Origin: a bacterium
Lineage (GTDB): Bacteria > Desulfobacterota > Anaeroferrophillalia > Anaeroferrophillales > Tharpellaceae
Assembly (NCBI GenBank): GCA_029935295.1
Contig: JAOZKP010000084.1
Location: forward strand, 1 to 10,489
DNA length: 10,489 bases
Direction of reading: 5' to 3'
Shown here in pieces: positions 1 to 7,952 of this stretch. A program made the translations under genes and the position numbers. Below the pieces are notes generated by a model, which saw nothing but the letters and a program-made list of their open reading frames with translations, ran no database searches and was not told the origin of the DNA. Numbering within the stretch: position 1 is the stretch's first letter; every line of letters starts with the position of its first letter.

Positions 1-269
1 CCAAAGTCACGAGAGGGTACTGGATCAAAAGCGGACGCTCACCTCAGAGACATAATATTGTCAATAAATGGAAATGTTCCATGATATCATCTAATATATC
101 TGGAAAAATTATCCACCTATTTGATATTTTAAAAGGGGAAAACGGAAAATATTTTCCACCCATGAAAATTGCTCTCAATCATAATTTTACTGTGATATAC
201 ACTGATCTATTATGGAAATTCAAAAATTATTATCTATTTAAAAGTCATGTATGATCGTAGTTTTATCTA
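1..269. other. AT-rich non-coding region downstream of selB, no gene identified
   Basis: No gene is recognised here. By hand count the first 50 bases are about 54% GC, while 51-269 are only about 26% GC, far below the neighbouring genes. The first ~55 bases could be the tail of a plus-strand gene: one frame ends with TAA at 53-55 and another with TGA at 82-84. A third plus-strand frame has no stop from position 3 to the TGA at 252-254, about 83 codons, but its translation matches nothing I know. All three minus-strand frames carry stops. The region contains three GGAA...TTCC-type dyads and a 10-bp palindrome, ATGATATCAT, at 81-90. I see no convincing intrinsic terminator for selB; the only nearby hairpin has a 4-bp stem (GTAG/CTAC near 257-270). 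It may be a plain intergenic region, a regulatory region for a gene to the left, or the end of a low-GC gene. Confidence 0.5.
68..157. repeat. Three spaced GGAA...TTCC-type inverted repeats
   Basis: Three short dyads of similar form lie in the AT-rich stretch. ATGGAA-ATG-TTCCAT at 68-82 is perfect. GGAAAAATTATCC at 102-114 is imperfect. GGAAAATATTTTCC at 144-157 is a perfect 14-bp palindrome. The second and third also form an imperfect direct repeat, since both continue as CCACC followed by C/T and AT. Their centres lie about 33 and 42 bp apart, close to three and four helical turns. This could be an array of binding sites for a dimeric regulator, or a chance product of low complexity. No regulator family is assigned. 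Confidence 0.35.
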
Positions 270-2183
270 CTACCCCTGCAGTAGAATCCGGGCTTCGCCT
301 TTGCGGGCGGTGACTTTGCGTTGGTCGAGGTATTCGAAGAGAGGAATGATATATTTCCGGCTTAAGCCGATTTTTGATTTGAATTCCTGGGTTGTCATGG
401 TTTCGTTCTGTTTGAGGAAATCAACAACTATGGTGCGCATTTTTTCATAATGTAGAGGCGTGATAAAGATGCCGTCGCGAACTTTCAGAAGTTTGTTATC
501 TTTTAGCAGAATAGTTACAATCTGCTTTATATCATCGGCTTCGGCTGATAATTTTTCGGCAAGGGAGTTGTAATCCGGGAAATTAAGGCCGGCCTGCTGA
601 TAGAGGTTGATCAGATCGGCTTTAAGTTTGTCAGCATCTACCGCCAGGCGAACCCGGTGATTCGGATCCCGTACCAGATCTTTGTCGACAACAAGTTTCG
701 AGGTTTTTATCAGCCGCTGGAGCATAGCATTGAAAAGTGCGACAGAGAGTGTAAAACGGGACCTGGTCTCTTCCTTTATCATCCCCTCGCGCATCGGTTC
801 ACGCTGATGATAATCCAGCACCATGGCGACAATCTTATCGGCCATAGTATCGAACAACTCTCCGGCAATTAGAAAATGACGCTCATTATCAAAACGGACG
901 ATAGCCCGCCGAGCCAGAAGTTCATCAACAGTTTTGCCGAGGGCTTTGGTCGAAAGATTAAGATAGGCTTTAAGTTCATCTAATCGCAGACCTTCAATTC
1001 CGGCCTGTTTGACTAAAATCGCAACAACATCACTCGGTTTTCCGGCACGTAGCAGTTTGAAATCGGGCAGCAGGTTTTCATACTCTTTTAGACGGTGTTT
1101 TGTTGGACAGGGATTAAGCACAATCCCGCCGCCGACGGTCTCGCGTCGGGCAAAACTGCGCATAACTACGCGGTCATTAAAAACAATTACCGAAGGTTTT
1201 TCGAGTCGAACCTGAACATAAGCCTGATCCCCGGGCATAAGTTCTTTGCCGTTCAAAACCACCACGGTTCCCATCAGGGCAGCACTGCCGCTGTGAATCA
1301 GCATCTTACTCCGCTGCGGCAGTGGTGATGTCGCCGAACTTAGATGGGTATAGAAAATATCGATCATCGATGTCGGAATGACGGTTTCCGGCCGGGCCAG
1401 AATTTCACCCCGCTCAATCTCCGATTTTTCCAGGCCGAGCAGGTTGATGGCGGCGCGTTCACCGGCAAAAACATGCTCCCGTTCATCGCCGTAAGCTTGA
1501 AGTGAACGCACCCGGCTTTTTAAGTCGGAAGGCGCAATAATTACTGCATCACCCAGACCGAGAGAGCCGGAAAGTACGGTTCCAGTAACCACCGTACCGA
1601 AACCTTTAATAACAAAAGCGCGATCGACCGGCAGCCGGAAAGTACCACTGTCGGGTTTTTCGACTACAGTTTCGGTCAAAGTTGTCAATGCTGCGAGAAG
1701 ATTGTCAATGCCGGCACCGGTAGCGGCCGAAACCGGAATTACCGGAGCCTCTTCAAGAAAACTTCCGGCAACCAGTTCACTTATCTCTTCGGTTACAAGT
1801 TCGAGCAGATCTTCATCGACCATATCACTCTTGCTGATTACCACCAGGCCGCGTTCGACCCCTAAAAGGCGGCAAACATCAAAATGCTCCCGGGTCTGGG
1901 GCATTACCCCTTCGTCGGCCGCAACCAGGAGTAGCACCATGTCGATACCACCGACCCCGGCGACCATATTTTTAATAAAACGCTCATGGCCGGGAACATC
2001 AATAACCCCTACCATCTGACCGTTAGGCAGGGACAGATGAGCAAAACCCAATTCAATCGTAATGCCGCGTTTTTTTTCTTCTGCCAGGCGATCCGTATCG
2101 GTGCCGGTCAGAGCTTTGACGAGTGTGGTTTTACCGTGGTCGACGTGACCAGCGGTACCTAAAATTATATGTTTTTCTGCCAT
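270..2183 (-). CDS. selB: Selenocysteine-specific translation elongation factor SelB
   Basis: SelB is a cytoplasmic GTPase that carries selenocysteinyl-tRNA(Sec) to the ribosome and recodes in-frame UGA by binding the SECIS hairpin of the mRNA. From the chosen ATG the protein has 637 residues, close to the E. coli protein (614). The N-terminal EF-Tu-like G domain shows the P-loop GHVDHGKT (12-19), the switch region with RGITIELGF (39-47), DVPGHE (62-67) and a G4 motif SKSD (117-120) in place of the common NKxD. Beta-barrel domains follow (about 175-370), including FGTVVTGT. The C-terminal third is helical and charged, as expected for the tandem winged helices that bind SECIS RNA; it ends normally. 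An in-frame TTG at 2193-2195 would add four residues, but the ATG at 2181-2183 is preferred because it lies one base after the tlyA stop, suggesting translational coupling. No selA, selC or selenoprotein gene is visible here. It is the last gene of a five-gene unit. Confidence 0.96.
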   Translation of the reverse strand: MAEKHIILGTAGHVDHGKTTLVKALTGTDTDRLAEEKKRGITIELGFAHLSLPNGQMVGVIDVPGHERFIKNMVAGVGGIDMVLLLVAADEGVMPQTREHFDVCRLLGVERGLVVISKSDMVDEDLLELVTEEISELVAGSFLEEAPVIPVSAATGAGIDNLLAALTTLTETVVEKPDSGTFRLPVDRAFVIKGFGTVVTGTVLSGSLGLGDAVIIAPSDLKSRVRSLQAYGDEREHVFAGERAAINLLGLEKSEIERGEILARPETVIPTSMIDIFYTHLSSATSPLPQRSKMLIHSGSAALMGTVVVLNGKELMPGDQAYVQVRLEKPSVIVFNDRVVMRSFARRETVGGGIVLNPCPTKHRLKEYENLLPDFKLLRAGKPSDVVAILVKQAGIEGLRLDELKAYLNLSTKALGKTVDELLARRAIVRFDNERHFLIAGELFDTMADKIVAMVLDYHQREPMREGMIKEETRSRFTLSVALFNAMLQRLIKTSKLVVDKDLVRDPNHRVRLAVDADKLKADLINLYQQAGLNFPDYNSLAEKLSAEADDIKQIVTILLKDNKLLKVRDGIFITPLHYEKMRTIVVDFLKQNETMTTQEFKSKIGLSRKYIIPLFEYLDQRKVTARKGEARILLQG

Positions 2184-2184
2184 G

Positions 2185-2922
2185 TTATTTTTCAACCGTT
2201 AAATGAATCAGATATTCGATATTGCCTTTCTGGCCGGATATTGGTGAGGTTATGGTTTGCTGGTGGCTGAACCCGTTGGTGGTGGCAAAATCGCAGACTT
2301 TTTGCAGAGCGGCGGCGCGTTTTTCATCATCGCGGACGATACCGCCTTTGCCGACCTCCCCTTTGCCGACTTCGAACTGGGGTTTCACCAGAGCAATTAC
2401 GGGAGCCTGCGGCTGCAGCAGAGTTTTTACGACCGGTAAAATTGTTGTTAAAGATATGAAGGAGAGATCGATTACGGCCAATTCCAGAGGTTCAGCAAAA
2501 TCACTCGGCACTGAATTGCGGACATTGGTGCGTTCCATTACCACGATCCGCTCGTCACAGCGCAGAGACCAGGCAAGCTGACCGTAGCCGACATCGAGAG
2601 CATAAACTTTCCGGACACCGCGCTGCAGAAGACAATCGCTGAAGCCGCCGGTTGAGGCCCCGATATCGATTGCAACCCAGTCTGTGACATCAATTTTAAA
2701 TGCCTTAAGGGCGGCTTCAAGCTTCAAACCGCCGCGACCGACAAACGGAATATCCTTCCCTTTCAGACGAATCTCAGCACCGGTATCAACCTGACTGCCG
2801 GCTTTGTCAATTAAACGGTCATTACAAACTACCTTACCCGCCAGAATCAACGAGCGGGCCCGCTCCCGGCTTACGGCCAGGCCGCGCTTAACCAGCAGGA
2901 TATCAATCCTTTCCCGGGTCAT
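2185..2922 (-). CDS. tlyA: TlyA family rRNA (cytidine-2'-O)-methyltransferase
   Basis: This 245-residue protein combines an N-terminal S4 RNA-binding domain (about 5-62, starting RIDILLVKRGLA) with an FtsJ-type Rossmann methyltransferase domain. The SAM-binding loop is IDIGASTGGFSD (85-96). The 2'-O-methyltransferase tetrad can be placed as K67 (GRGGLKL), D152 (IDLSFISL), K180 (LVKPQFE) and E236 (GNIEYL), matching the family pattern, so the enzyme looks active. Characterised TlyA proteins methylate cytidine 2'-hydroxyls in 16S and/or 23S rRNA and affect capreomycin sensitivity; some members have been described as haemolysins, and the family is often annotated that way. Which rRNA site is modified here cannot be read from the sequence. 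The ATG is preceded by GAAGGG at 7 bases, a good ribosome binding site. The gene starts 30 bases after rng stops and ends one base before the selB start. Confidence 0.93.
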   Translation of the reverse strand: MTRERIDILLVKRGLAVSRERARSLILAGKVVCNDRLIDKAGSQVDTGAEIRLKGKDIPFVGRGGLKLEAALKAFKIDVTDWVAIDIGASTGGFSDCLLQRGVRKVYALDVGYGQLAWSLRCDERIVVMERTNVRNSVPSDFAEPLELAVIDLSFISLTTILPVVKTLLQPQAPVIALVKPQFEVGKGEVGKGGIVRDDEKRAAALQKVCDFATTNGFSHQQTITSPISGQKGNIEYLIHLTVEK

Positions 2923-2952
2923 CTACAAACCCTTCGATCACACTTTATCAAA

Positions 2953-4479
2953 TCAAATTTTAGCAATTATTTCGTACTCTTCCCACTGAAAGTGATCAAC
3001 CTTCTTTAAGGTTATTTTTTTCCGCATTGCATATTCAAGATTATCGAGAGATAGACTTTCATTGTCATATATATAGTCAATAAGTTCAGGGTTTATCTTG
3101 ACAATAAGCTCCTTAACTTCAAGATCATAACCAAAGCTTTTCAGCTCCCGGACAATCTCAAACGTAACTGTGGCTTTTGATTTGACAAATCCGCGGCCTT
3201 CACAGTGGGGACAGGGGTCGCATAACATCCGGGCAATACTGTTACGCACCCGTTCCCGGGTCATCTCAACCAGGCCGAGTTCGGAAATTTTCAAAACATT
3301 TGATTTGGCTTTGTCACGTTTCAACGCCTCTTCCAAGGAAGAATTGACCCGTTCGCGATGATTCTTTTTCTCCATATCGATGAAATCGATAATTATGATA
3401 CCGCCAATATTCCGCAGGCGGAGCTGAAAAGCGATCTCTTTGGCCGCTTCAAGGTTGGTTTTAAGGATTGTGTCTTCAAGGTTTTTCTTGCCGACAAAGC
3501 GCCCGGTATTAACATCAATTGCAGTCAGGGCCTCAGTCGATTCAACGACAATATAGCCACCAGATTTAAGCCAGACCTTTCGCTCCAGGGCCTTATTGAC
3601 CTCAATTTCAATGTCATAGGCTTGGAAAATCGGTTGAATTCCGGTGTAGCGTTCAAGCTCGCAAACCAGACCGGGAAGATAGTTGGCGATAAAATCTTTA
3701 AGGTCATGATAGCACTCATCTGAATCGATGACGAGCCGGTCAATTTCGTCGGAATAAAGGTCCCGGATAATCCGCTGCACCAGTCTTAGATCCTGATAGA
3801 CCAGGTTGAGAGATTTAGTTTTTTCTTTCTTGAGGTTGATATTTTCCCAAAGTTTGACAAGAAATTCGAGATCATGCTGCAGGTCAGCTTTAAGCTTTCC
3901 TTCACTGACGGTACGAACAATCAGACCCATGCCTTCCGGCTTAATCTCTGTAACCAGATCTTTAAGGCGCTGACGCTCATCTTCATCTTCGATTTTCCGG
4001 GAGATGCCGACATGATCAACCGTCGGCAGCAGCACCAGATAACGGCCCGGCAACGAGTTGTAGGTTGTCACCCGGGCGCCTTTGGTTCCGATCGGCTCTC
4101 TTGAAACCTGAACCAGAATCTCCTGGCCCTCTTTCAGGAGATCATCTATCTGCGGGGCCGGTAGGGCTTCATCAAGCTCATCGGTGGCGATCACAAACTC
4201 TTCATCAACAACCGCAACTTCATCTGCTGGCAGAAAAGGGTCCTGATCCTCTTGGCTGCGGACATCCGCGACATAAAGAAATGCGGCTTTATCAAGGCCG
4301 ATATCAACAAATGCGGCATCCATTCCCGGCAATACCTTAACCACCCGTCCGTTATAGATATTGCCGACAATCCCTAAACCATGATCGCGCTCATAGAAAA
4401 TTTCAGCCAAGGTGCCATTTTCCAGCAAAGCCACCCGCACCTCGCCTTCGGTGACATTAATAATCAGTTCCGCTGCCAT
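2953..4479 (-). CDS. rng: Ribonuclease G (RNase E/G family endoribonuclease)
   Basis: This Mg-dependent, 5'-end-sensing endoribonuclease acts in rRNA maturation and mRNA turnover in the cytoplasm. The 508 residues match RNase G (489 in E. coli), and the long C-terminal scaffold of RNase E is absent. The N-terminus has the S1-type fold (about 35-128: GNIYNGRVVKVLPGMDAAFV, then the strand ILVQVSREP). The central nuclease domain carries the two catalytic aspartates in TAIDVNTG (D322) and IIDFIDM (D365). The Zn-link cysteines are C423 and C426 in CPHC, with an extra C420 just before them. An acidic insertion interrupts the S1 domain at about 75-113 (runs such as DEVAVVDEEF). A similar enlargement is, as far as I recall, common in deltaproteobacterial RNase E/G proteins. 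GAAGGA lies about 12 bases before the ATG, somewhat distant. The gene follows the radical SAM gene by 28 bases. Confidence 0.95.
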   Translation of the reverse strand: MAAELIINVTEGEVRVALLENGTLAEIFYERDHGLGIVGNIYNGRVVKVLPGMDAAFVDIGLDKAAFLYVADVRSQEDQDPFLPADEVAVVDEEFVIATDELDEALPAPQIDDLLKEGQEILVQVSREPIGTKGARVTTYNSLPGRYLVLLPTVDHVGISRKIEDEDERQRLKDLVTEIKPEGMGLIVRTVSEGKLKADLQHDLEFLVKLWENINLKKEKTKSLNLVYQDLRLVQRIIRDLYSDEIDRLVIDSDECYHDLKDFIANYLPGLVCELERYTGIQPIFQAYDIEIEVNKALERKVWLKSGGYIVVESTEALTAIDVNTGRFVGKKNLEDTILKTNLEAAKEIAFQLRLRNIGGIIIIDFIDMEKKNHRERVNSSLEEALKRDKAKSNVLKISELGLVEMTRERVRNSIARMLCDPCPHCEGRGFVKSKATVTFEIVRELKSFGYDLEVKELIVKINPELIDYIYDNESLSLDNLEYAMRKKITLKKVDHFQWEEYEIIAKI

Positions 4480-4507
4480 AAAAATATAAATTCCTTCAAA
4501 AAGTTTT

Positions 4508-7114
4508 TTAATCCGCCATCAGACTTTCGACTTTGGTTATTACAATTCCGCTGTCAGGCCGCTGTTCTAGACCGGCAAGGGCGGCTATTATATCAAAAAT
4601 GTTGGGGTTACGTCCATCTAAAACAGAAACTTCAATCAGTAGATCTCCAGATTCAGTTTTTTCGATCGCTTTAAGGTGGGGTGCAAGGTTCAACTCGCGA
4701 AGTTTCCCCTTTTTCACTCGTTTCAGAATTAGAGGTTTCTCTCCGGCAATTACCAGTCGGGCACTGTTTTCGACTACCGGCAAAAGTTTTTTCCAATCAG
4801 AACTTTTATTATCTGCGAGGGTGATGCGATACCGGCACCCCATAAGCCGGCGATCCAGTGCTGCGGCCCGGTCTCCGAGCTTAATTACTTCCTTAAATTT
4901 AAGCTCAACCGGCATAACTTTACCCCAGTTGCTGGCAAGAGATTTAAGCTCAATCGGAATTTTGGTTCGGAATTCCATCACCTCATGTTCACTTGCAAGA
5001 CCAACCGGCAATGCATGTGAAAATGAGACTTTAGGATGTGGATGAAACCCTTGTGAGAAAGCCAGAGGGATTTCCAGCCGCCTTAAGCCGCGAATAATTA
5101 CGGCAACATTTTCAAGATGAGACAGAAATGAAAGCCTGCGGCCGCGCGAAAATGAGAGCTGATAACGCCACTGACGCGGCTGGTCTCCATTTGTAAGCTG
5201 CTCAGGCAACACTTCTCGGGAAGTTGTGGAAATTGTCTGAGAATTTACGGCAGAATCTTTTTTGAGTGAAACATCAGGTCTCTGCAAAAGATCTTCAGAG
5301 TTGATATTTTTCAGGTTCTCTTCAGGCCGGCAGACGCCGCAGCCGTGACACTCGGTAAAGCGGCAATCAGCGGTAGTTTGTTCGGCTAAAGCCTTATCCC
5401 GTTCCCGCCGCAGAAATTTTTCGCTGACCCGACAGTTGATATGACTCCAGGGCAACAAACCGGCATCACTGAAATCTCTGACTACCAGAGTGTCAAGTTC
5501 AAAACCGGTTTCGGTAAAGGCCTGCTGCCAGAGTTTATAGTCGAAACGGTCACTCCAGGCATCAAAAGCACAGCCTAAACTTCGCGCTTTCAGCAAAACC
5601 GGCCAAAGTTCGCGGCCGCCGCGGCTGAAAATTCCTTCGAGAAGGCTGACCCGGCCATCATGCCACTTAAAATTAAGCCGCTTGGGTGAAGCAATTTTTT
5701 TCAATCCTTGACGGATAATTTCCTGGCGACGGTGAGTTTCTGCAAGATCGATTTGAGTTTCCCACTGAAACGGAGTATGCGGTTTCGGTACAAAAGTCGA
5801 GACCGAAATATTAAGCCGCTGGCGTTTACTTTTAGCTTTTCGCAAAGCTTTACCGCATAATTCAACAATACCTTCAATATCAACATCAGTTTCACTCGGG
5901 AGCCCGATCATAAAGTAAAGCTTGATCAGATCCCAGCCCCGGGCGAACAGTTTTTCGATGGTCTCTAAAATATCGTCTTCCGTCAGGCCTTTATTGATAA
6001 CATCGCGCAGCCGTTGAGTTCCGGCTTCCGGAGCAATTGTAAAACCGCCCTGGCGACTCTTTTTTAAGGCATCAAGCAGCTCATCGGTTAAAATGCCAGC
6101 CCTGACCGAAGGCAGGGATAGATTCAGTGAAGGACAGGCCAACCGCACCCCGGAGACCAGTTTCAGCAATTCGGAATAGTCGCCAACACTCAACGAAAGC
6201 AGAGAAACTTCGTCCATGCCGGTGGCCTGAGCTCCTTCAATAACTCCGGCGATAAGTTTTTCAGGCGTCTGCTCCCGAACCGGACGGTAGATCATTCCCG
6301 CCTGGCAAAAACGGCAGCCGCGACTGCAGCCGCGGGAAATTTCAAGTGCCAAACGATCGTGTACCGCTTGAATCAACGGCACCGGTGGTGTTGTCGGTAG
6401 AGGAATTTTGCTCAAATCCGTAAAAACCCGGCGCTGAATTGATTGGTAATTATCTTTTAACGGTTTTGCAGAAGATATTTCGGCGCCGGTTTCACTTTGG
6501 AAAAAAGATGGAATATAGACACCCTTGATTTCAGCTAACTGTAGCAGCAACTCCTTGCGTGCAACTCCCTCTTTTTTGCCAGCCAGAACTATTTTTCCGA
6601 TTTCAATGACCGCCTCTTCACCGTCACCGACAAGGATTACATCAAAAAGTTCGGCAACCGGTTCCGGGTTGACCATACTCGGGCCGCCGGCGATTAGCAG
6701 GGGAAACTTTTCATTGCGATCTGCGGCCGCAAATGGGATTTCGGCAAGCTCCAACATCATTAAGACATTAGTGTAGGCCATTTCGTATGAAATCGAAAAA
6801 CCCAGCATATCCAGATCTTTGAGTGCGGTCGAAGTCTCCAGAGTGAAAAGCGGATGTTTTTTTTCTTTGAGATTCTTGGCAAAATCATCAGCCGGCGTGA
6901 AAACCCGTTCACAATAGAAATCCGGCTCCCGGTTAAGCAGCTGATAGAGAAGCAGGAAGCCGTAGTTGGACATTCCCAGCTCATAGAGATCGGGAAAGGC
7001 TAGAGCCAGATGCAGGGTTGCAGCATCGGCCTCTTTGTAAACCGAATTCACTTCCTGATTCAGATAACGGCCGGGTTTTTCCACGCCGCTGAGCAGTTCA
7101 AAGTCAAATTTCAT
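4508..7114 (-). CDS. TIGR03960-type B12-binding-like radical SAM protein fused to TIGR03936 (DUF2344) domain
   Basis: This 868-residue fusion has three parts. Residues 1-235 resemble the B12-binding-like N-terminus of the TIGR03960 family (FPDLYELGMSNYG at 40-52; GGPSMVNPEP at 143-152; VGDGEEA at 162-168), but I do not see the DxHxxG motif of a canonical cobalamin site. Residues about 250-500 are a radical SAM domain with the Fe-S ligands C263, C267 and C270 (CSRGCRFC), followed by GGFTIAPEAGTQRLR. A second cysteine cluster, C584/C589/C592/C595, could hold another Fe-S cluster or zinc. After a polar linker (about 601-645), residues 648-868 match the radical-SAM-linked DUF2344/TIGR03936 domain (SHLENVAVIIRGLRR, FSQGFHPHPKVSF). 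In many bacteria the two halves are separate adjacent genes, often beside rng, as here. The substrate is unknown to me. The neighbours suggest an RNA- or ribosome-related role, which is inference. The preceding AAAGG is about 14 bases from the ATG. Confidence 0.9.
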   Translation of the reverse strand: MKFDFELLSGVEKPGRYLNQEVNSVYKEADAATLHLALAFPDLYELGMSNYGFLLLYQLLNREPDFYCERVFTPADDFAKNLKEKKHPLFTLETSTALKDLDMLGFSISYEMAYTNVLMMLELAEIPFAAADRNEKFPLLIAGGPSMVNPEPVAELFDVILVGDGEEAVIEIGKIVLAGKKEGVARKELLLQLAEIKGVYIPSFFQSETGAEISSAKPLKDNYQSIQRRVFTDLSKIPLPTTPPVPLIQAVHDRLALEISRGCSRGCRFCQAGMIYRPVREQTPEKLIAGVIEGAQATGMDEVSLLSLSVGDYSELLKLVSGVRLACPSLNLSLPSVRAGILTDELLDALKKSRQGGFTIAPEAGTQRLRDVINKGLTEDDILETIEKLFARGWDLIKLYFMIGLPSETDVDIEGIVELCGKALRKAKSKRQRLNISVSTFVPKPHTPFQWETQIDLAETHRRQEIIRQGLKKIASPKRLNFKWHDGRVSLLEGIFSRGGRELWPVLLKARSLGCAFDAWSDRFDYKLWQQAFTETGFELDTLVVRDFSDAGLLPWSHINCRVSEKFLRRERDKALAEQTTADCRFTECHGCGVCRPEENLKNINSEDLLQRPDVSLKKDSAVNSQTISTTSREVLPEQLTNGDQPRQWRYQLSFSRGRRLSFLSHLENVAVIIRGLRRLEIPLAFSQGFHPHPKVSFSHALPVGLASEHEVMEFRTKIPIELKSLASNWGKVMPVELKFKEVIKLGDRAAALDRRLMGCRYRITLADNKSSDWKKLLPVVENSARLVIAGEKPLILKRVKKGKLRELNLAPHLKAIEKTESGDLLIEVSVLDGRNPNIFDIIAALAGLEQRPDSGIVITKVESLMAD

Positions 7115-7131
7115 CTGTTTTGAGTTTACCT

Positions 7132-7917
7132 TTAATGTAAAAAATCATTTTGTTTGAACCACTCTACTCCGCGCTTAAGCTCTTCACGTTGGTGCAATTC
7201 AAATGTGTGGACCCGAGCTTTTATTTTATAGGTTTCAACTAAAGATTTAAAAGCGGCAAAATTTATAAAACCGTCGCCGGGTACCATATGATCATCAAAT
7301 TTACCGCGATTATCATGGAGATGGAAAGCGATAATGTGATTTTGCAAAAGTCCCAGCCACTCACTCAGATCCATCTTGGCGAACAGATTCCAATGGCCGA
7401 TATCAAAACATCCACCGAATGCCGGCGACGCAATTTCATCATAGAGCATCCTTAAACCGCCCGGTGTGGTCTCGAAAATATTCTCCACGGCAAGGGCACT
7501 GCCAATATCTTCAACTCGTTTGACAAGGGGCCGCCAGAAAGAGAGGCTCTGTTCGAGCCAGAGGTTGATATTCTGATTGAAACGCCAGCGCTCGTAACCG
7601 GAATGCAGGACAATAACTTCAGGTTGTAGACTTTCTGCAATTGCAAAAATGTCGAGAAAACGGGCTTTAGTCGCTGTGGCAATCTTGGAGTCGTAAGCTG
7701 CCGGAGATAAATCCAGAAAAGGACCGTGAAAAGAACATGGTAAAGAATACTCTTCAAGTTTTGCCTTAACCCGTGCAAGAGGTTTTTTATCGACAGATAA
7801 TTGATCCAGATGGAGAGCCGAAAAATAAATTTCCGGGGCCAGACCGAGTTCCGCAAGTTGGTCGATAGCTTCATCAAAAAGATGAAATGGAGTATGGACA
7901 AAAAGACGATCAAACAT
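7132..7917 (-). CDS. Sugar phosphate isomerase/epimerase-like TIM-barrel protein
   Basis: The protein has 261 residues from the chosen ATG and fits the xylose isomerase-like TIM barrel / AP endonuclease 2 superfamily (PF01261), which acts on sugars, inositols or abasic DNA using metal ions. Candidate metal ligands occur in the expected order: H64 (FHGPF), H105 (VLHSG), E145 (VENIFE), D172 and H175 (FDIGHWN), H199 and H201 (FHLHDN), H210 and E240 (TFELH). The set looks intact, so activity is likely, but the substrate cannot be named; endonuclease IV (nfo) is possible but less likely given the poor motif fit. An in-frame TTG at 7960-7962 would add 15 residues, but it overlaps the terminator stem, so the ATG at 7915-7917 is preferred. 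GCGAGG lies about 11 bases upstream. It is the first gene of the five-gene unit and stops 17 bases before the radical SAM gene. Confidence 0.8.
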   Translation of the reverse strand: MFDRLFVHTPFHLFDEAIDQLAELGLAPEIYFSALHLDQLSVDKKPLARVKAKLEEYSLPCSFHGPFLDLSPAAYDSKIATATKARFLDIFAIAESLQPEVIVLHSGYERWRFNQNINLWLEQSLSFWRPLVKRVEDIGSALAVENIFETTPGGLRMLYDEIASPAFGGCFDIGHWNLFAKMDLSEWLGLLQNHIIAFHLHDNRGKFDDHMVPGDGFINFAAFKSLVETYKIKARVHTFELHQREELKRGVEWFKQNDFLH

Positions 7918-7952
7918 TGATAGAGATACCTCGCAAATTAGTTGGGACGCCT

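Noticed and set aside
1..84. PDZ-like string (DIILSINGN) at the end of a plus-strand frame at the left edge
   Set aside because: Only 27 residues are visible, the other PDZ motifs cannot be seen, and two other frames are equally open at the edge.
1702..2019. Plus-strand open frames of 60-170 codons inside selB, tlyA, rng and the radical SAM gene
   Set aside because: All lie opposite well-supported genes, have Ser/Arg-rich shadow-like composition, and show no domains or ribosome binding sites.
2184..2195. SelB start at the in-frame TTG 2193-2195
   Set aside because: It overlaps the end of tlyA and adds only four residues. ATG at 2181-2183 gives the usual short lead into the GTPase strand.
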